Shown piece after piece: positions 55,158-62,675 of a stretch of 64,000 bases of DNA. Below the pieces are notes generated by a model. It saw only the letters and a program-made list of their open reading frames with translations. It was not told the DNA's origin and made no database searches. Origin of the DNA: Erythrobacter ramosus (GTDB lineage Bacteria; Pseudomonadota; Alphaproteobacteria; Sphingomonadales; Sphingomonadaceae). The DNA lies in contig NZ_WTYB01000001.1 in NCBI RefSeq assembly GCF_009828055.1, positions 137,173-201,172 of the forward strand, read 5' to 3'. The number at the start of each line of letters is the position of its first letter. The first letter of the stretch is position 1. Both the position numbers and the translations under genes were made by a program.

Positions 55158-55820
55158 TTAGACCGCCGCCTCCCACTGCTCGATCACCCATTCCTCCTGC
55201 TCGGCCGCAGTGATCCATTCGCGCATCCAGTCATGCTCCCAGATCGCCTGCATATAGGCCTGCGCGAAACCGGGAACGCCGATCCCATAGGTCACGAAAC
55301 GGGTGACGATGGGCGCGTAGAAGATGTCCGCCGCGCCGAAGGTGCCGAACAGGTACGGCCCCGCGCTGCCATGACGCGCGCGCGCTTCGGCCCACAGCCC
55401 GAGGATGCGGACGACATCATGCTTGGCGCCGTCTGACAGGCCGGGAAGCTCCACCCGGCGGCGGATGTTCATCGGCAGCTCCTTGCGCAGCGCCTGATAG
55501 CCCGAGTGCATTTCCGCGACCATCGCCCGCGCCATGCCGCGCGCCGCTTCGTCCTTGGGCCAGAACCGCTCGCGCCCGACCTTGTCTGCGCAGTATTCGA
55601 GGATCGCGAGGCTATCCCACACCACCGCATCATCATCCCACAGCACCGGCACCTTGCCGCTGGACGGCTGCACCTCGCCCATGTCCTGCTTCATCCGGTC
55701 CCACTCTTCGCCGAGCAGCGGCACAGTGAGTTCGTCGAAATGCAGGCCCGATTGCTTGACCGCGAGCCAGCCGCGCAAGCTCCAGCTTGAGTAGTTCTTG
55801 TTACCGATGATCAGTTTCAT
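55158..55820 (-). CDS. Glutathione S-transferase family protein
   Basis: A 220-residue GST: thioredoxin-like N-terminal domain (MKLIIGNKNYSSWSLRGWL), cis-Pro in SSGKVPVLWDDD, DSLAILEYCADK, and an all-helical C-terminal domain. The nearby Ser residues may be catalytic. It is the last host gene before the probable phage end. Confidence 0.9.
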   Translation of the reverse strand: MKLIIGNKNYSSWSLRGWLAVKQSGLHFDELTVPLLGEEWDRMKQDMGEVQPSSGKVPVLWDDDAVVWDSLAILEYCADKVGRERFWPKDEAARGMARAMVAEMHSGYQALRKELPMNIRRRVELPGLSDGAKHDVVRILGLWAEARARHGSAGPYLFGTFGAADIFYAPIVTRFVTYGIGVPGFAQAYMQAIWEHDWMREWITAAEQEEWVIEQWEAAV

Positions 55821-55900
55821 GCCGCCGCGCGCTCCACCTTGCCGGGCTGTATCCGGCCCTTGCCCTAGTCGTTCATCCCGGCGCTGTCGACGCTGAACGA

Positions 55901-56014
55901 TGAGACACGGGAGACACAGTCCAGAACGCAAAAACCCGCCCTGCCGAAACGCCTCGACCATGATTGTAGCGGGACACGAGGTTCTGGAGTCTTTGACAAG
56001 AGTTTCTGGAGCAC
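55901..56014. repeat. Putative prophage right-end repeat block
   Basis: Tandem GAGACACGG/GAGACACAG (55902-55919), GTTCTGGA-type words at 55920-55927 (inverted), 55981-55989 and 56003-56011, the last two as direct repeats 22 bp apart. A TG dinucleotide at 55901 could be the terminal bases. The block ends just downstream of the last prophage gene. Mu-type phage ends are built from about 22-bp transposase-binding repeats, so this may be one. Confidence 0.45.
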
Positions 56015-56173
56015 TCAGCGCGGGTCTTGGGAAGCGGGGGCGCCCTGCGGCTGATCGGAGGAGCATGCTTCGGCGCGACCTCTCTCGCGCAGCCGAGCGA
56101 AGCGTCGCCGCACGGCAGCGCGTGCCAAGATCTTCGCTAACTCGATGATGGCGGGATGCGGCTGGCCGCTCAT
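56015..56173 (-). CDS. Small basic protein at the prophage end
   Basis: A 52-residue protein beginning MSGQPHPAIIELAKILARAA and continuing with an Arg-rich segment. Its ATG overlaps the TGA of the 119-residue gene upstream (56170-56173), the same 4-nt coupling seen through the cluster, and the stop lies 3 bp from the repeat block. The helical start resembles short phage/recombinase-associated proteins, but I cannot assign a function. Confidence 0.6.
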   Translation of the reverse strand: MSGQPHPAIIELAKILARAAVRRRFARLRERGRAEACSSDQPQGAPASQDPR

Positions 56174-56529
56174 TGCAAGGTGAACGGCAATGCCTTCTCA
56201 GCCGCCCTCTTTACCGAATGCGCGACGCAAGATGGCCAGGCGAGGTAAGCCTCCCAGTTGAGGCGCTCGACCAGTAGATACCCTTCACAGGCGAGCCTAT
56301 CTTCAACCTCGTTGGCCAGCCTTTTGGGATAGCGTTTGATGAGAGCGCGCCAGCGTCCGAAGTCGCTCCCATCATGATCATCAAGGACGCCGCGAAGCTC
56401 GTCCGATTCGACGACTGACCGGATTATCCGGGTCATCACATTGTTGGTGGCGAAGGCCTCACGGCCGAGCTCGATCACCATAATGTGTTCGAACTCGGCC
56501 CTGTCGATCAGATCAATGTTAGTCGTCAT
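56170..56529 (-). CDS. Hypothetical prophage protein
   Basis: A 119-residue, mainly alpha-helical protein with no recognised domain. It is coupled by 4-nt overlaps to the methylase remnant upstream and the 52-residue gene downstream, which supports real translation. Confidence 0.65.
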   Translation of the reverse strand: MTTNIDLIDRAEFEHIMVIELGREAFATNNVMTRIIRSVVESDELRGVLDDHDGSDFGRWRALIKRYPKRLANEVEDRLACEGYLLVERLNWEAYLAWPSCVAHSVKRAAEKALPFTLQ

Positions 56530-57083
56530 GGCCCTGAGATTATCAGCTCCCGCGCCGGAGTCACCTTCCCGCTCACCTGATAGTTGAGGGTAACCTCCTC
56601 CATCTCGAACCCTGCAAAGAGCGCGCGCACCTCGGGGCGGTCGTTGATCGACAATATAAACCGCCCCTGAAGCCCTCCTAAGAGGCCTCTCAGACGCTCG
56701 AAATCGGCCGCTGAGAAGATGTCCTTCCCATAGTCGTCAGTGTGCCCCCAGTACGGGGGATCGCAATAGAACAGCGTCCCCGGCCGGCTGTCGTACCGTT
56801 CGATGCAGGTGCCGAAGTCGAGGCATTCGATCAGCACGTCCTCAAGCCGCTCGTGCACCGCTTCCAGCATCGGCTCCAGCTTGCTGAGGCTCCAGCGCGG
56901 CCGGGCGAAATCGATGCCGAACGTGCGCCCCATCCCACCAAAGCCGGTCTTCTGAAGGTAGAGGAACCGGGCCGCCCGTTCGAGGTCGGTCAGCTGGTCG
57001 GCCGCCGTGGCGCGCAACCTGTCGAAGTCGGCGCGGCTGTAGAGCTGGAACTTCATCACATCGAGCAGCTGCTGGTAATGCTG
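56526..57083 (-). pseudogene. 5'-truncated DNA adenine methyltransferase (Dam/phage type)
   Basis: The frame runs from residues QHYQQLLDVMKFQLYSRADF (just after a TGA at 57084-57086) to the stop at 56526. It has the catalytic DPPYWGHTDDYG motif and the C-terminal half of a Dam-type enzyme. The N-terminal third, with the SAM-binding FxGxG-type segment, is missing; a GTG at 57059 would allow a 177-residue product. The break coincides with a large inverted repeat (57063-57128). Probably inactive as an enzyme, though it might be a relic DNA-modification gene. Confidence 0.8.
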
Positions 57084-57128
57084 TCAGGCCGACGAGGAAG
57101 CCGCGGCCGGACAGCATTACAGCAGCTC
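57063..57128. repeat. Long inverted repeat at the methylase truncation point
   Basis: Arms share a perfect 11-bp core, GTAATGCTGTC (57075-57085) and GACAGCATTAC (57110-57120), flanked by further imperfect complementarity (GGCCG and GAGC-TGCT segments). The whole spans about 66 bp. It lies exactly where the methylase gene is cut and joins a 31-codon frame upstream. Confidence 0.8.
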
Positions 57129-57212
57129 ACTTGCGAAAGACGTGAGACCCAACGCGGCCAACCCTTCAAGCCCTCCGATGGTTGTTGATTTCATCGGGAC
57201 GGCGGCGGGCAT
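57117..57212 (-). CDS. Very small prophage ORF (31 residues)
   Basis: The peptide begins MPAAVPMKSTTIGGLEGLAA and ends FASELL, with TAA inside the inverted repeat. Its ATG overlaps the TGA of the upstream gene by one base (57212). It may be the start of a longer gene cut at the inverted repeat, or a genuine small protein. Confidence 0.4.
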   Translation of the reverse strand: MPAAVPMKSTTIGGLEGLAALGLTSFASELL

Positions 57213-57823
57213 CAGATGGCCTCCAATGAGATTTGGCTGAAGGTGCCTGCGCCGCTGACACCGTGCATCCGGCCCGATGAATGACCGAACGCGACCGCCA
57301 CGTTGGATAGGTCGGAGAGGACAGGGCCCATGTCGGCAGGTTGGCCCCACACGTTCGTCCAGCCTGTCAGCGGTATCTCGCGGCTTTGCTCGCCGCTCTC
57401 AAGCGGGAAGGCGGGCGAATAGAGCCGGTAGCTGCCCCTCTCCCCTTCGCCCGACCAGTCATCACCCTCACGCTGTAGGACAAGGCTGACGAGGGGTGCG
57501 GCATCGGGGCGCTCGACAGGCTGGGCGCTGGTAACATCGGCGCGGTAATGCCAGATCAGCTTTAGGGCACCGGCCGGGATGCTGGCCTCATAATCCAGCA
57601 CCGCGTTGATTTGGCCGTCCTGCTTGAGATGGATAACCCAACCCTTGCCTTGCCGATCAAGGCGCATCGGATAGCCTTTGCTGCGCGTCTTCCCGCTGAT
57701 CCAAGGGCCGATGACGAGGCCAGCTTGTGCGCTGGCGGTGCGATGCTCGCGCCGTAGGAACAGCACAGCGACAGCAAGGACACCAAGGACACCAAGGGCG
57801 ATCAAGAAGGTGTCGGTGGTCAT
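57212..57823 (-). CDS. Membrane-anchored prophage protein
   Basis: A 203-residue protein with an N-terminal transmembrane helix (FLIALGVLGVLAVAVLFL) and a beta-rich remainder. It overlaps the 451-residue gene by 4 nt. No recognised domain; possibly a phage lipid-anchored or lysis-associated protein. Confidence 0.7.
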   Translation of the reverse strand: MTTDTFLIALGVLGVLAVAVLFLRREHRTASAQAGLVIGPWISGKTRSKGYPMRLDRQGKGWVIHLKQDGQINAVLDYEASIPAGALKLIWHYRADVTSAQPVERPDAAPLVSLVLQREGDDWSGEGERGSYRLYSPAFPLESGEQSREIPLTGWTNVWGQPADMGPVLSDLSNVAVAFGHSSGRMHGVSGAGTFSQISLEAI

Positions 57824-59175
57824 GGCGTTGACAGCCCGACCAACTCAGACTGATCCTTGAGGGCGTAAACCGCCATCGTGCGGGTGTTGAAGGTGTAGGT
57901 GGGATCGACAATCCCAACGCTTTGCAGGCCACCGAAAAACACGCTGTTTGCCGCCCCGGTTGGTGCATCGACCGGGCCGCTCGCAGCTGTCCCCACCGCG
58001 CTGCCGTCCGTGCTGACGGCCAGTGTCACATCTGAGGCGTTGAAGGCCACGCGGTTGATCCCCAGCGTGATTGGGGTGCTATCGGCGGGGCCGTAGTAGT
58101 CATCGGTATCGCCAGCATCTAAAGACAGAGCAGCGCCAGAGTTGCCGGTGTAGTATTCCCAAGGATACCCCCCGACACCGTAATCCCCATAGGTGATGAA
58201 GACGCCATCGCCAGACACGTATTCTGTCTCGATCACGAAGGTCTTGTTGGTTTGCGCAAATGCCGTCGCCGCTGCACCGATCAGGCCGGGAACCGCCTCA
58301 CCCCCGCGAGATTCAAGCCCACTGACCGTAACGGAGCTAGGAGTGCTGATTACTGCTGAGCGGCTTACGACCGCACCGCCGACCCAATAGCGGTCGTTCA
58401 GGAAGTCGAGAAAGGCTTCTGCCCTTTCCGGCACCCAATCGGGGCGGGTTAGGGCAACAATGTCGGCGCTAGGCGGATAGACCTTGATGGACTTGATGAT
58501 CGTGCCGGTTGCCGAGCCATTGATAAACGGCAAACTTAGCTGGGACAGCGGGGCATTAATGGAGAGGGGTATTGTCTCTACCAAGGCGCCATTGACAGAA
58601 ACTTTTATCTCTGTGGCTGTGAAGCTAAATCCAACCTTCACAGGACCATTCCCAAACGGCAATTCTTCGCTCAGGTTGACAGTCGGGGTCAGGTAAACAC
58701 CTGACCCGCTGAGGTATATCGAGCTTGCGGGAGGCGTGCCTGCCAGAAGTGCTTCGGGGCCAAATTGTATATTGTTTGTGCTTCCAAGCGGTGTTGCGAA
58801 AACCAGAAGAACGCTGGTATTGCTCACAATAAATTCGCAATCCATCACGAACGCGAACTCATACGTGCCGCCGTCCCACCAGCCCGCCTTGGCAATTTCG
58901 CTGAACAGCAGGTAGTTATTCAGGTCGCCCGTAGCATCAACCACCCATCCGTCACCGGGGACTACATCAGCCGGATTGAACACGTAATCGGTGGTCCAGA
59001 AGCCATTATCGACCACCTGCCACATCTCGGACAGCGTGCGCTCTTGCCCATCAGCAAAGTAATAGCCGTTGGCAAAATCATAGACGGTCAGCGGGGCGGG
59101 CGAAGCTCCAACCGCACCGCGCTTCATGCCGACCGGCGACAGGAACCCGCTAAGCGGCGAGCGGATCTCACGCAT
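57820..59175 (-). CDS. Phage tail/receptor-binding-like structural protein
   Basis: A 451-residue beta-rich protein with no Cys-rich motif except one. Internal segments (FVIETEYVSGDGVFITYGDY; GFSFTATEIKVSVNGALVET) look like concanavalin/LamG-like sandwiches. Probable fibre or baseplate decoration binding carbohydrate; unproven. Confidence 0.7.
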   Translation of the reverse strand: MREIRSPLSGFLSPVGMKRGAVGASPAPLTVYDFANGYYFADGQERTLSEMWQVVDNGFWTTDYVFNPADVVPGDGWVVDATGDLNNYLLFSEIAKAGWWDGGTYEFAFVMDCEFIVSNTSVLLVFATPLGSTNNIQFGPEALLAGTPPASSIYLSGSGVYLTPTVNLSEELPFGNGPVKVGFSFTATEIKVSVNGALVETIPLSINAPLSQLSLPFINGSATGTIIKSIKVYPPSADIVALTRPDWVPERAEAFLDFLNDRYWVGGAVVSRSAVISTPSSVTVSGLESRGGEAVPGLIGAAATAFAQTNKTFVIETEYVSGDGVFITYGDYGVGGYPWEYYTGNSGAALSLDAGDTDDYYGPADSTPITLGINRVAFNASDVTLAVSTDGSAVGTAASGPVDAPTGAANSVFFGGLQSVGIVDPTYTFNTRTMAVYALKDQSELVGLSTP

Positions 59176-59452
59176 GGCTGACGAAGACGATGGTGTTTTG
59201 GTAGATCGCCTTGGCCCAGAGCCGGTTCACACCGCTAACGCCCGGGAAGAGGTTCGCCAGCGAGCACTTCGCCTCGCCTTCACCGGGCCCGTATTGGACA
59301 CCGAGTGCATCGACGTCAGGTTCGTCGTCTCCACTAGTCCCGATCACGTAAATCGCCTCGGAGCCGATGTTCTGGAAGGTCACCTCGGTCACGTCGGCGT
59401 CGGTGAGCAGATCCCAGTTGGTTCCAATTTCAAGGCTGGTGTTCTGCGACAT
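59168..59452 (-). CDS. Small prophage structural protein
   Basis: A 94-residue acidic protein with the pattern GTNWDLLTDADVTEVTFQNI and ANLFPGVSGVNRLWAK, compatible with a small beta-sandwich virion component. It overlaps the 451-residue gene by 8 bp. Confidence 0.7.
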   Translation of the reverse strand: MSQNTSLEIGTNWDLLTDADVTEVTFQNIGSEAIYVIGTSGDDEPDVDALGVQYGPGEGEAKCSLANLFPGVSGVNRLWAKAIYQNTIVFVSHA

Positions 59453-59516
59453 CTTTCAGTTCCTTTCGCATATCGATTGCACTTATCGCCAGCGCCGAGC
59501 GCGCGGTGCGTGCTGG

Positions 59517-60086
59517 TCAATTCTCTGAGGCTTTCGCGGTCGAAACCGTCCGCAGCTCGGCCTCGTCCAGCCCGGTGTCGATGAAGAACTCCTCCTCCTG
59601 CTCGACGGTCAGCTTGCCTTCGAACTGCTTGGCTACCTCAGGCTCGGAGCGGACAGCCTTGATCACTGCTTCCTTGTCGAGGCTGATCTTGACGCGCACG
59701 AACTCTCCGGCGCGGGCCCAGCGCAGTGATCGCAGCCAGACCACCACATCGCCGACCTTCACCTTGCGGGCGAACCGCACCTGCGGCATGCCAAGCCGGA
59801 TGCCGATCTTGGCATTGGCGATCTCGGCCGACTTGCGGCCCTTGGCTACCGCGGTGCGGCCACCAGCTTCCCACCACGCCTTGATGCCTTCGAACAGCGG
59901 CTGCATCTCCGCCTCGATCTCGACAAGGGCCGCATCGCACTGTGCCTTGACCCGGTCGATCGCGTCTTTGGCGGCGAGCCGTTCCAGCGCGCTCGAGCGC
60001 TCAAGAGCGACATATTCGGCGATCATGCCGGTGGCCTCGGCGACGTCGGCCGGGACATGGACGGTTTCTCTCTTTCGGCGGGGCAT
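59517..60086 (-). CDS. Host-nuclease inhibitor Gam-like protein (Mu Gam family)
   Basis: A 189-residue protein. The central coiled coil and the segment from ALVEIEAEMQPLFEGIKAWW to KIGIRLGMPQVRF match the Mu Gam pattern, which binds DNA ends and blocks host nucleases. The start at 60086 follows AGGAG. Its position among tail genes is unusual, since Gam is normally early. Confidence 0.82.
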   Translation of the reverse strand: MPRRKRETVHVPADVAEATGMIAEYVALERSSALERLAAKDAIDRVKAQCDAALVEIEAEMQPLFEGIKAWWEAGGRTAVAKGRKSAEIANAKIGIRLGMPQVRFARKVKVGDVVVWLRSLRWARAGEFVRVKISLDKEAVIKAVRSEPEVAKQFEGKLTVEQEEEFFIDTGLDEAELRTVSTAKASEN

Positions 60087-60141
60087 TTGGGGTCTCCTGC
60101 GCGGGGATAGGGTTACGGGGCCGGAATGACTGGCGGCGGGA

Positions 60142-60606
60142 TCATGGCCAGCCAGCCTCCACATCGATCGCATCGAGCGCGGTCTGATCAGCGGCCGCGT
60201 CCACGGCATCCTTCAGCGACCAGCTGTTGCCCATGACGGTCTTGCCCCAACCAGCGAGAGCTAGCAGCGCGGCAAGACCAGAGGCGTAGGACAGCGTGAT
60301 GGTGGCATTGGCGGCGGTGCGGAACATGGCATCCTCCACCGCCCCGGCGCCTATGGCGACGGCAGCGGAATAGGATGCCTGGCTGGTCAGCCAGTTGGTG
60401 CGGTCCTCAACATCGCGGGTCTGAAGCACATGCCCGTCCAGCGCGGTGCCGGTGCCACTGACGGTCCACCCAGCCGCGAAGGCCGCATCGCGTCGCGCGT
60501 TGATCCGTTCGCGCAGGGCCTGCTTCTGCTCGGCGAGCGTGAGCGGAGCGAGCTCAATTTCCTGGATATCGCCGGTCTCGCAATTCATGATGATCTGAGT
60601 GGGCAT
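60142..60606 (-). CDS. DUF4376 domain phage protein
   Basis: A 154-residue protein. ERINARRDAAFAAGWTVSG and DVEDRTNWLTSQASYSAAV match DUF4376, often next to tail-fibre genes and thought to help fibre assembly. It lies 4 bp after the fibre gene. Confidence 0.75.
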   Translation of the reverse strand: MPTQIIMNCETGDIQEIELAPLTLAEQKQALRERINARRDAAFAAGWTVSGTGTALDGHVLQTRDVEDRTNWLTSQASYSAAVAIGAGAVEDAMFRTAANATITLSYASGLAALLALAGWGKTVMGNSWSLKDAVDAAADQTALDAIDVEAGWP

Positions 60607-60609
60607 GGC

Positions 60610-61761
60610 CTACCTTCCGAACAGTGTGATGGTGCCGGCATCGCCAGTGAGACCGCCAGCCCAGGAGAAGAAAATGGAATTGAGGATTGCGGCATTGAGG
60701 CGCCATCCGATGGGCGACGTCCCAACGGTGCCAGCCTGATTGACCGCATCGGAGTTGAGGACGCCGCCATGAGCGAGCCCGACCAGTTGGCGATAATTGA
60801 GCACATGAACGCCACCGAAGCCGCCCCTTGCTGCCTCGATAGTTCCGAGGGCGGACGCGGTGGTCCTGTCCGTACCGTTGTTCCCGGAAAACTGGACCTG
60901 GAAGGCGGCGGTGGCAGACGTGCTGACCCCAGAAATCAGAACATAGAGGTCCTGATAGGTGGCCGGGATGCTACTGAAGCCCCAGCCCGTTCCGCTGGCA
61001 GTGGAAACCGGGGAGCCGATCTGGTTGTATCCATCAGCTACCAGAGCATCGATCGCCTGCGCCACGCGTTGTGGCGTCATCAGCACATTGGTGGCGGTGC
61101 CGGCCTCGGCCTGCGCCTGGCTGGCGACCCCCAGCGCTGCAGCCGCGCCAAGATCGGCCGCGTTCGCCTTCAGCGCCAGCGCTGCGGTAACCGTGGCGGC
61201 AAAGTTCGCATCATCGCCAAGCGCAGCTGCGAGCTCGTTGAGCGTGTTGAGCGCGCCCGGGGCACCGTCGAGGAGGCTGGCGATCGCAGCGTTCACGGCG
61301 ACCGCCAAAGCCGCCTGTCCAACCGAGAGAGCAATCGACCAGTCGGCATAGGTGCCGCTGCCGTTGAAGCTGGCGGCTGGCACGGCGACAACCATAGCGC
61401 CGGTCTCAGCGTCGTAGCTGGTGACGGTGCCAGTCATGTTGTTGGTGCCCGGCGCCGCATTGCTGCTCATCAGCACTTCCATGCCGCCGATGAAGGCCGC
61501 CCCGGGCGTGGCGCTGAAGCTTTTGGTGCCGCTGCCGATCGCCAGCGACGTGCTGCTGGTCGCGCTGAAGGCGGCGCTGGCGGCGGCCTGCACGGCCTGC
61601 ATCGCGGCGGCGACCTCTTCGTCGGCCGCCTCGGCCACAGCGTTCCAATCATCCGGAAAGCCTTCGATGTAGGCCATCATGGCCTGCATCCGTTCATTGA
61701 ACACAGCAGGCAGCCCTCGCGACGGGGCTACAGGCGCAGGGGGCAGCGTGGGGAAGCTCAT
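60610..61761 (-). CDS. Phage tail fibre-like protein
   Basis: A 383-residue protein: N-terminal helical adaptor with Ala-rich coiled coil, a middle low-complexity Ala/Val region, and a C-terminal beta-rich segment ending TITLFGR. Typical of tail-fibre or fibre-tip proteins. One-base overlap with the upstream gene (TGATG at 61761). Confidence 0.75.
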   Translation of the reverse strand: MSFPTLPPAPVAPSRGLPAVFNERMQAMMAYIEGFPDDWNAVAEAADEEVAAAMQAVQAAASAAFSATSSTSLAIGSGTKSFSATPGAAFIGGMEVLMSSNAAPGTNNMTGTVTSYDAETGAMVVAVPAASFNGSGTYADWSIALSVGQAALAVAVNAAIASLLDGAPGALNTLNELAAALGDDANFAATVTAALALKANAADLGAAAALGVASQAQAEAGTATNVLMTPQRVAQAIDALVADGYNQIGSPVSTASGTGWGFSSIPATYQDLYVLISGVSTSATAAFQVQFSGNNGTDRTTASALGTIEAARGGFGGVHVLNYRQLVGLAHGGVLNSDAVNQAGTVGTSPIGWRLNAAILNSIFFSWAGGLTGDAGTITLFGR

Positions 61762-62675
61762 CAGACGAAGCCTTCGATTGTGATGCTGAGGGTGCTCTCG
61801 GGGACGTTGTCACCGCGCAGATCGTAGCGGGTGTAGAAGCCGTAAATGATGGTGGCGGCGAACTGGCCGGTCCCGATGAAGACGATCGGCTCGGACTCGT
61901 AGAGATCGAGCAGGCGCGACACCTCATCGCGAAACGCGCGCCGGACGAGCACCTGAAAGCTGGCGCGCTTGCGGCTCGGCCGCCTGACCAACTTGATGTT
62001 GCCGAAGTCGTCCTCGATCCGACGGCTGTAGCTGATGTTGCCGGTCTCGAAGCCCCAGGCGGTCTCACCAAGCTGACGCTGGGCACCCGCCACGCAATTG
62101 CCGCAGCGCGCCATGCCGCCCGGGTTGTCGATCGCGATGTCGACCTGCGCTCCGAGATATGCGGGCAGGTTCTCGACGTGCAAATCGGTGCGGCGGATGA
62201 TCGGCTCAAAACACCAGGCGTAGAAATCATCGCCGACGTTGCCGGTGCTGATCAGGTCGAAGGTCTCGTTGTAGACTTCGCCAGCGTCGTCATCGGTGAT
62301 CGTCACGGTGACGCTGGAGGCTTCGAGATTGAACAGCGCGATCGCATTGACCAGGCCGGAGGGCTCCAGCGTCACCGCGATACCATCGGCCACGGAAGTC
62401 TGGGTCAGGTTGACCGGATCGAACATCGCCCAGGCGTTGGTCGGCCCGACATCCTGCCACCACTCACCAAGGCCGCTTTCAGGATCGACGTCGACCTCGG
62501 GATCGTGGTTGGTGTTACTTGCCTGCAGGCTGCGATAGATGCGGTGCGTGGTGTCCGATCGCGCCTCGGCATCGACCGCATAGGTGGTGCCCGCGTTCCA
62601 CAGGGCGACGGTCTCCACCGCGTTGGTGGCGGTGAATACGGTCTCGTCGATATCGATGCTGCGGAAGATCTTCAT
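61761..62675 (-). CDS. Prophage virion protein with carbohydrate-binding-like N-terminus
   Basis: A 304-residue protein. LWNAGTTYAVDAEARSDTTH and RIYRSLQASNTNHDPEVD resemble the CBM5/12 type chitin-binding repeat used in phage fibres. The C-terminal half has RRAFRDEVSRLLDLYESEP. Overlaps the tape measure gene by 4 nt. Confidence 0.65.
   Translation of the reverse strand: MKIFRSIDIDETVFTATNAVETVALWNAGTTYAVDAEARSDTTHRIYRSLQASNTNHDPEVDVDPESGLGEWWQDVGPTNAWAMFDPVNLTQTSVADGIAVTLEPSGLVNAIALFNLEASSVTVTITDDDAGEVYNETFDLISTGNVGDDFYAWCFEPIIRRTDLHVENLPAYLGAQVDIAIDNPGGMARCGNCVAGAQRQLGETAWGFETGNISYSRRIEDDFGNIKLVRRPSRKRASFQVLVRRAFRDEVSRLLDLYESEPIVFIGTGQFAATIIYGFYTRYDLRGDNVPESTLSITIEGFV

Noticed and set aside
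55900..56148. Plus-strand open frame of 82 codons at the phage end
   Set aside because: Arg-rich, no motif, overlaps the repeat block and the opposite-strand gene that has a coupled start.
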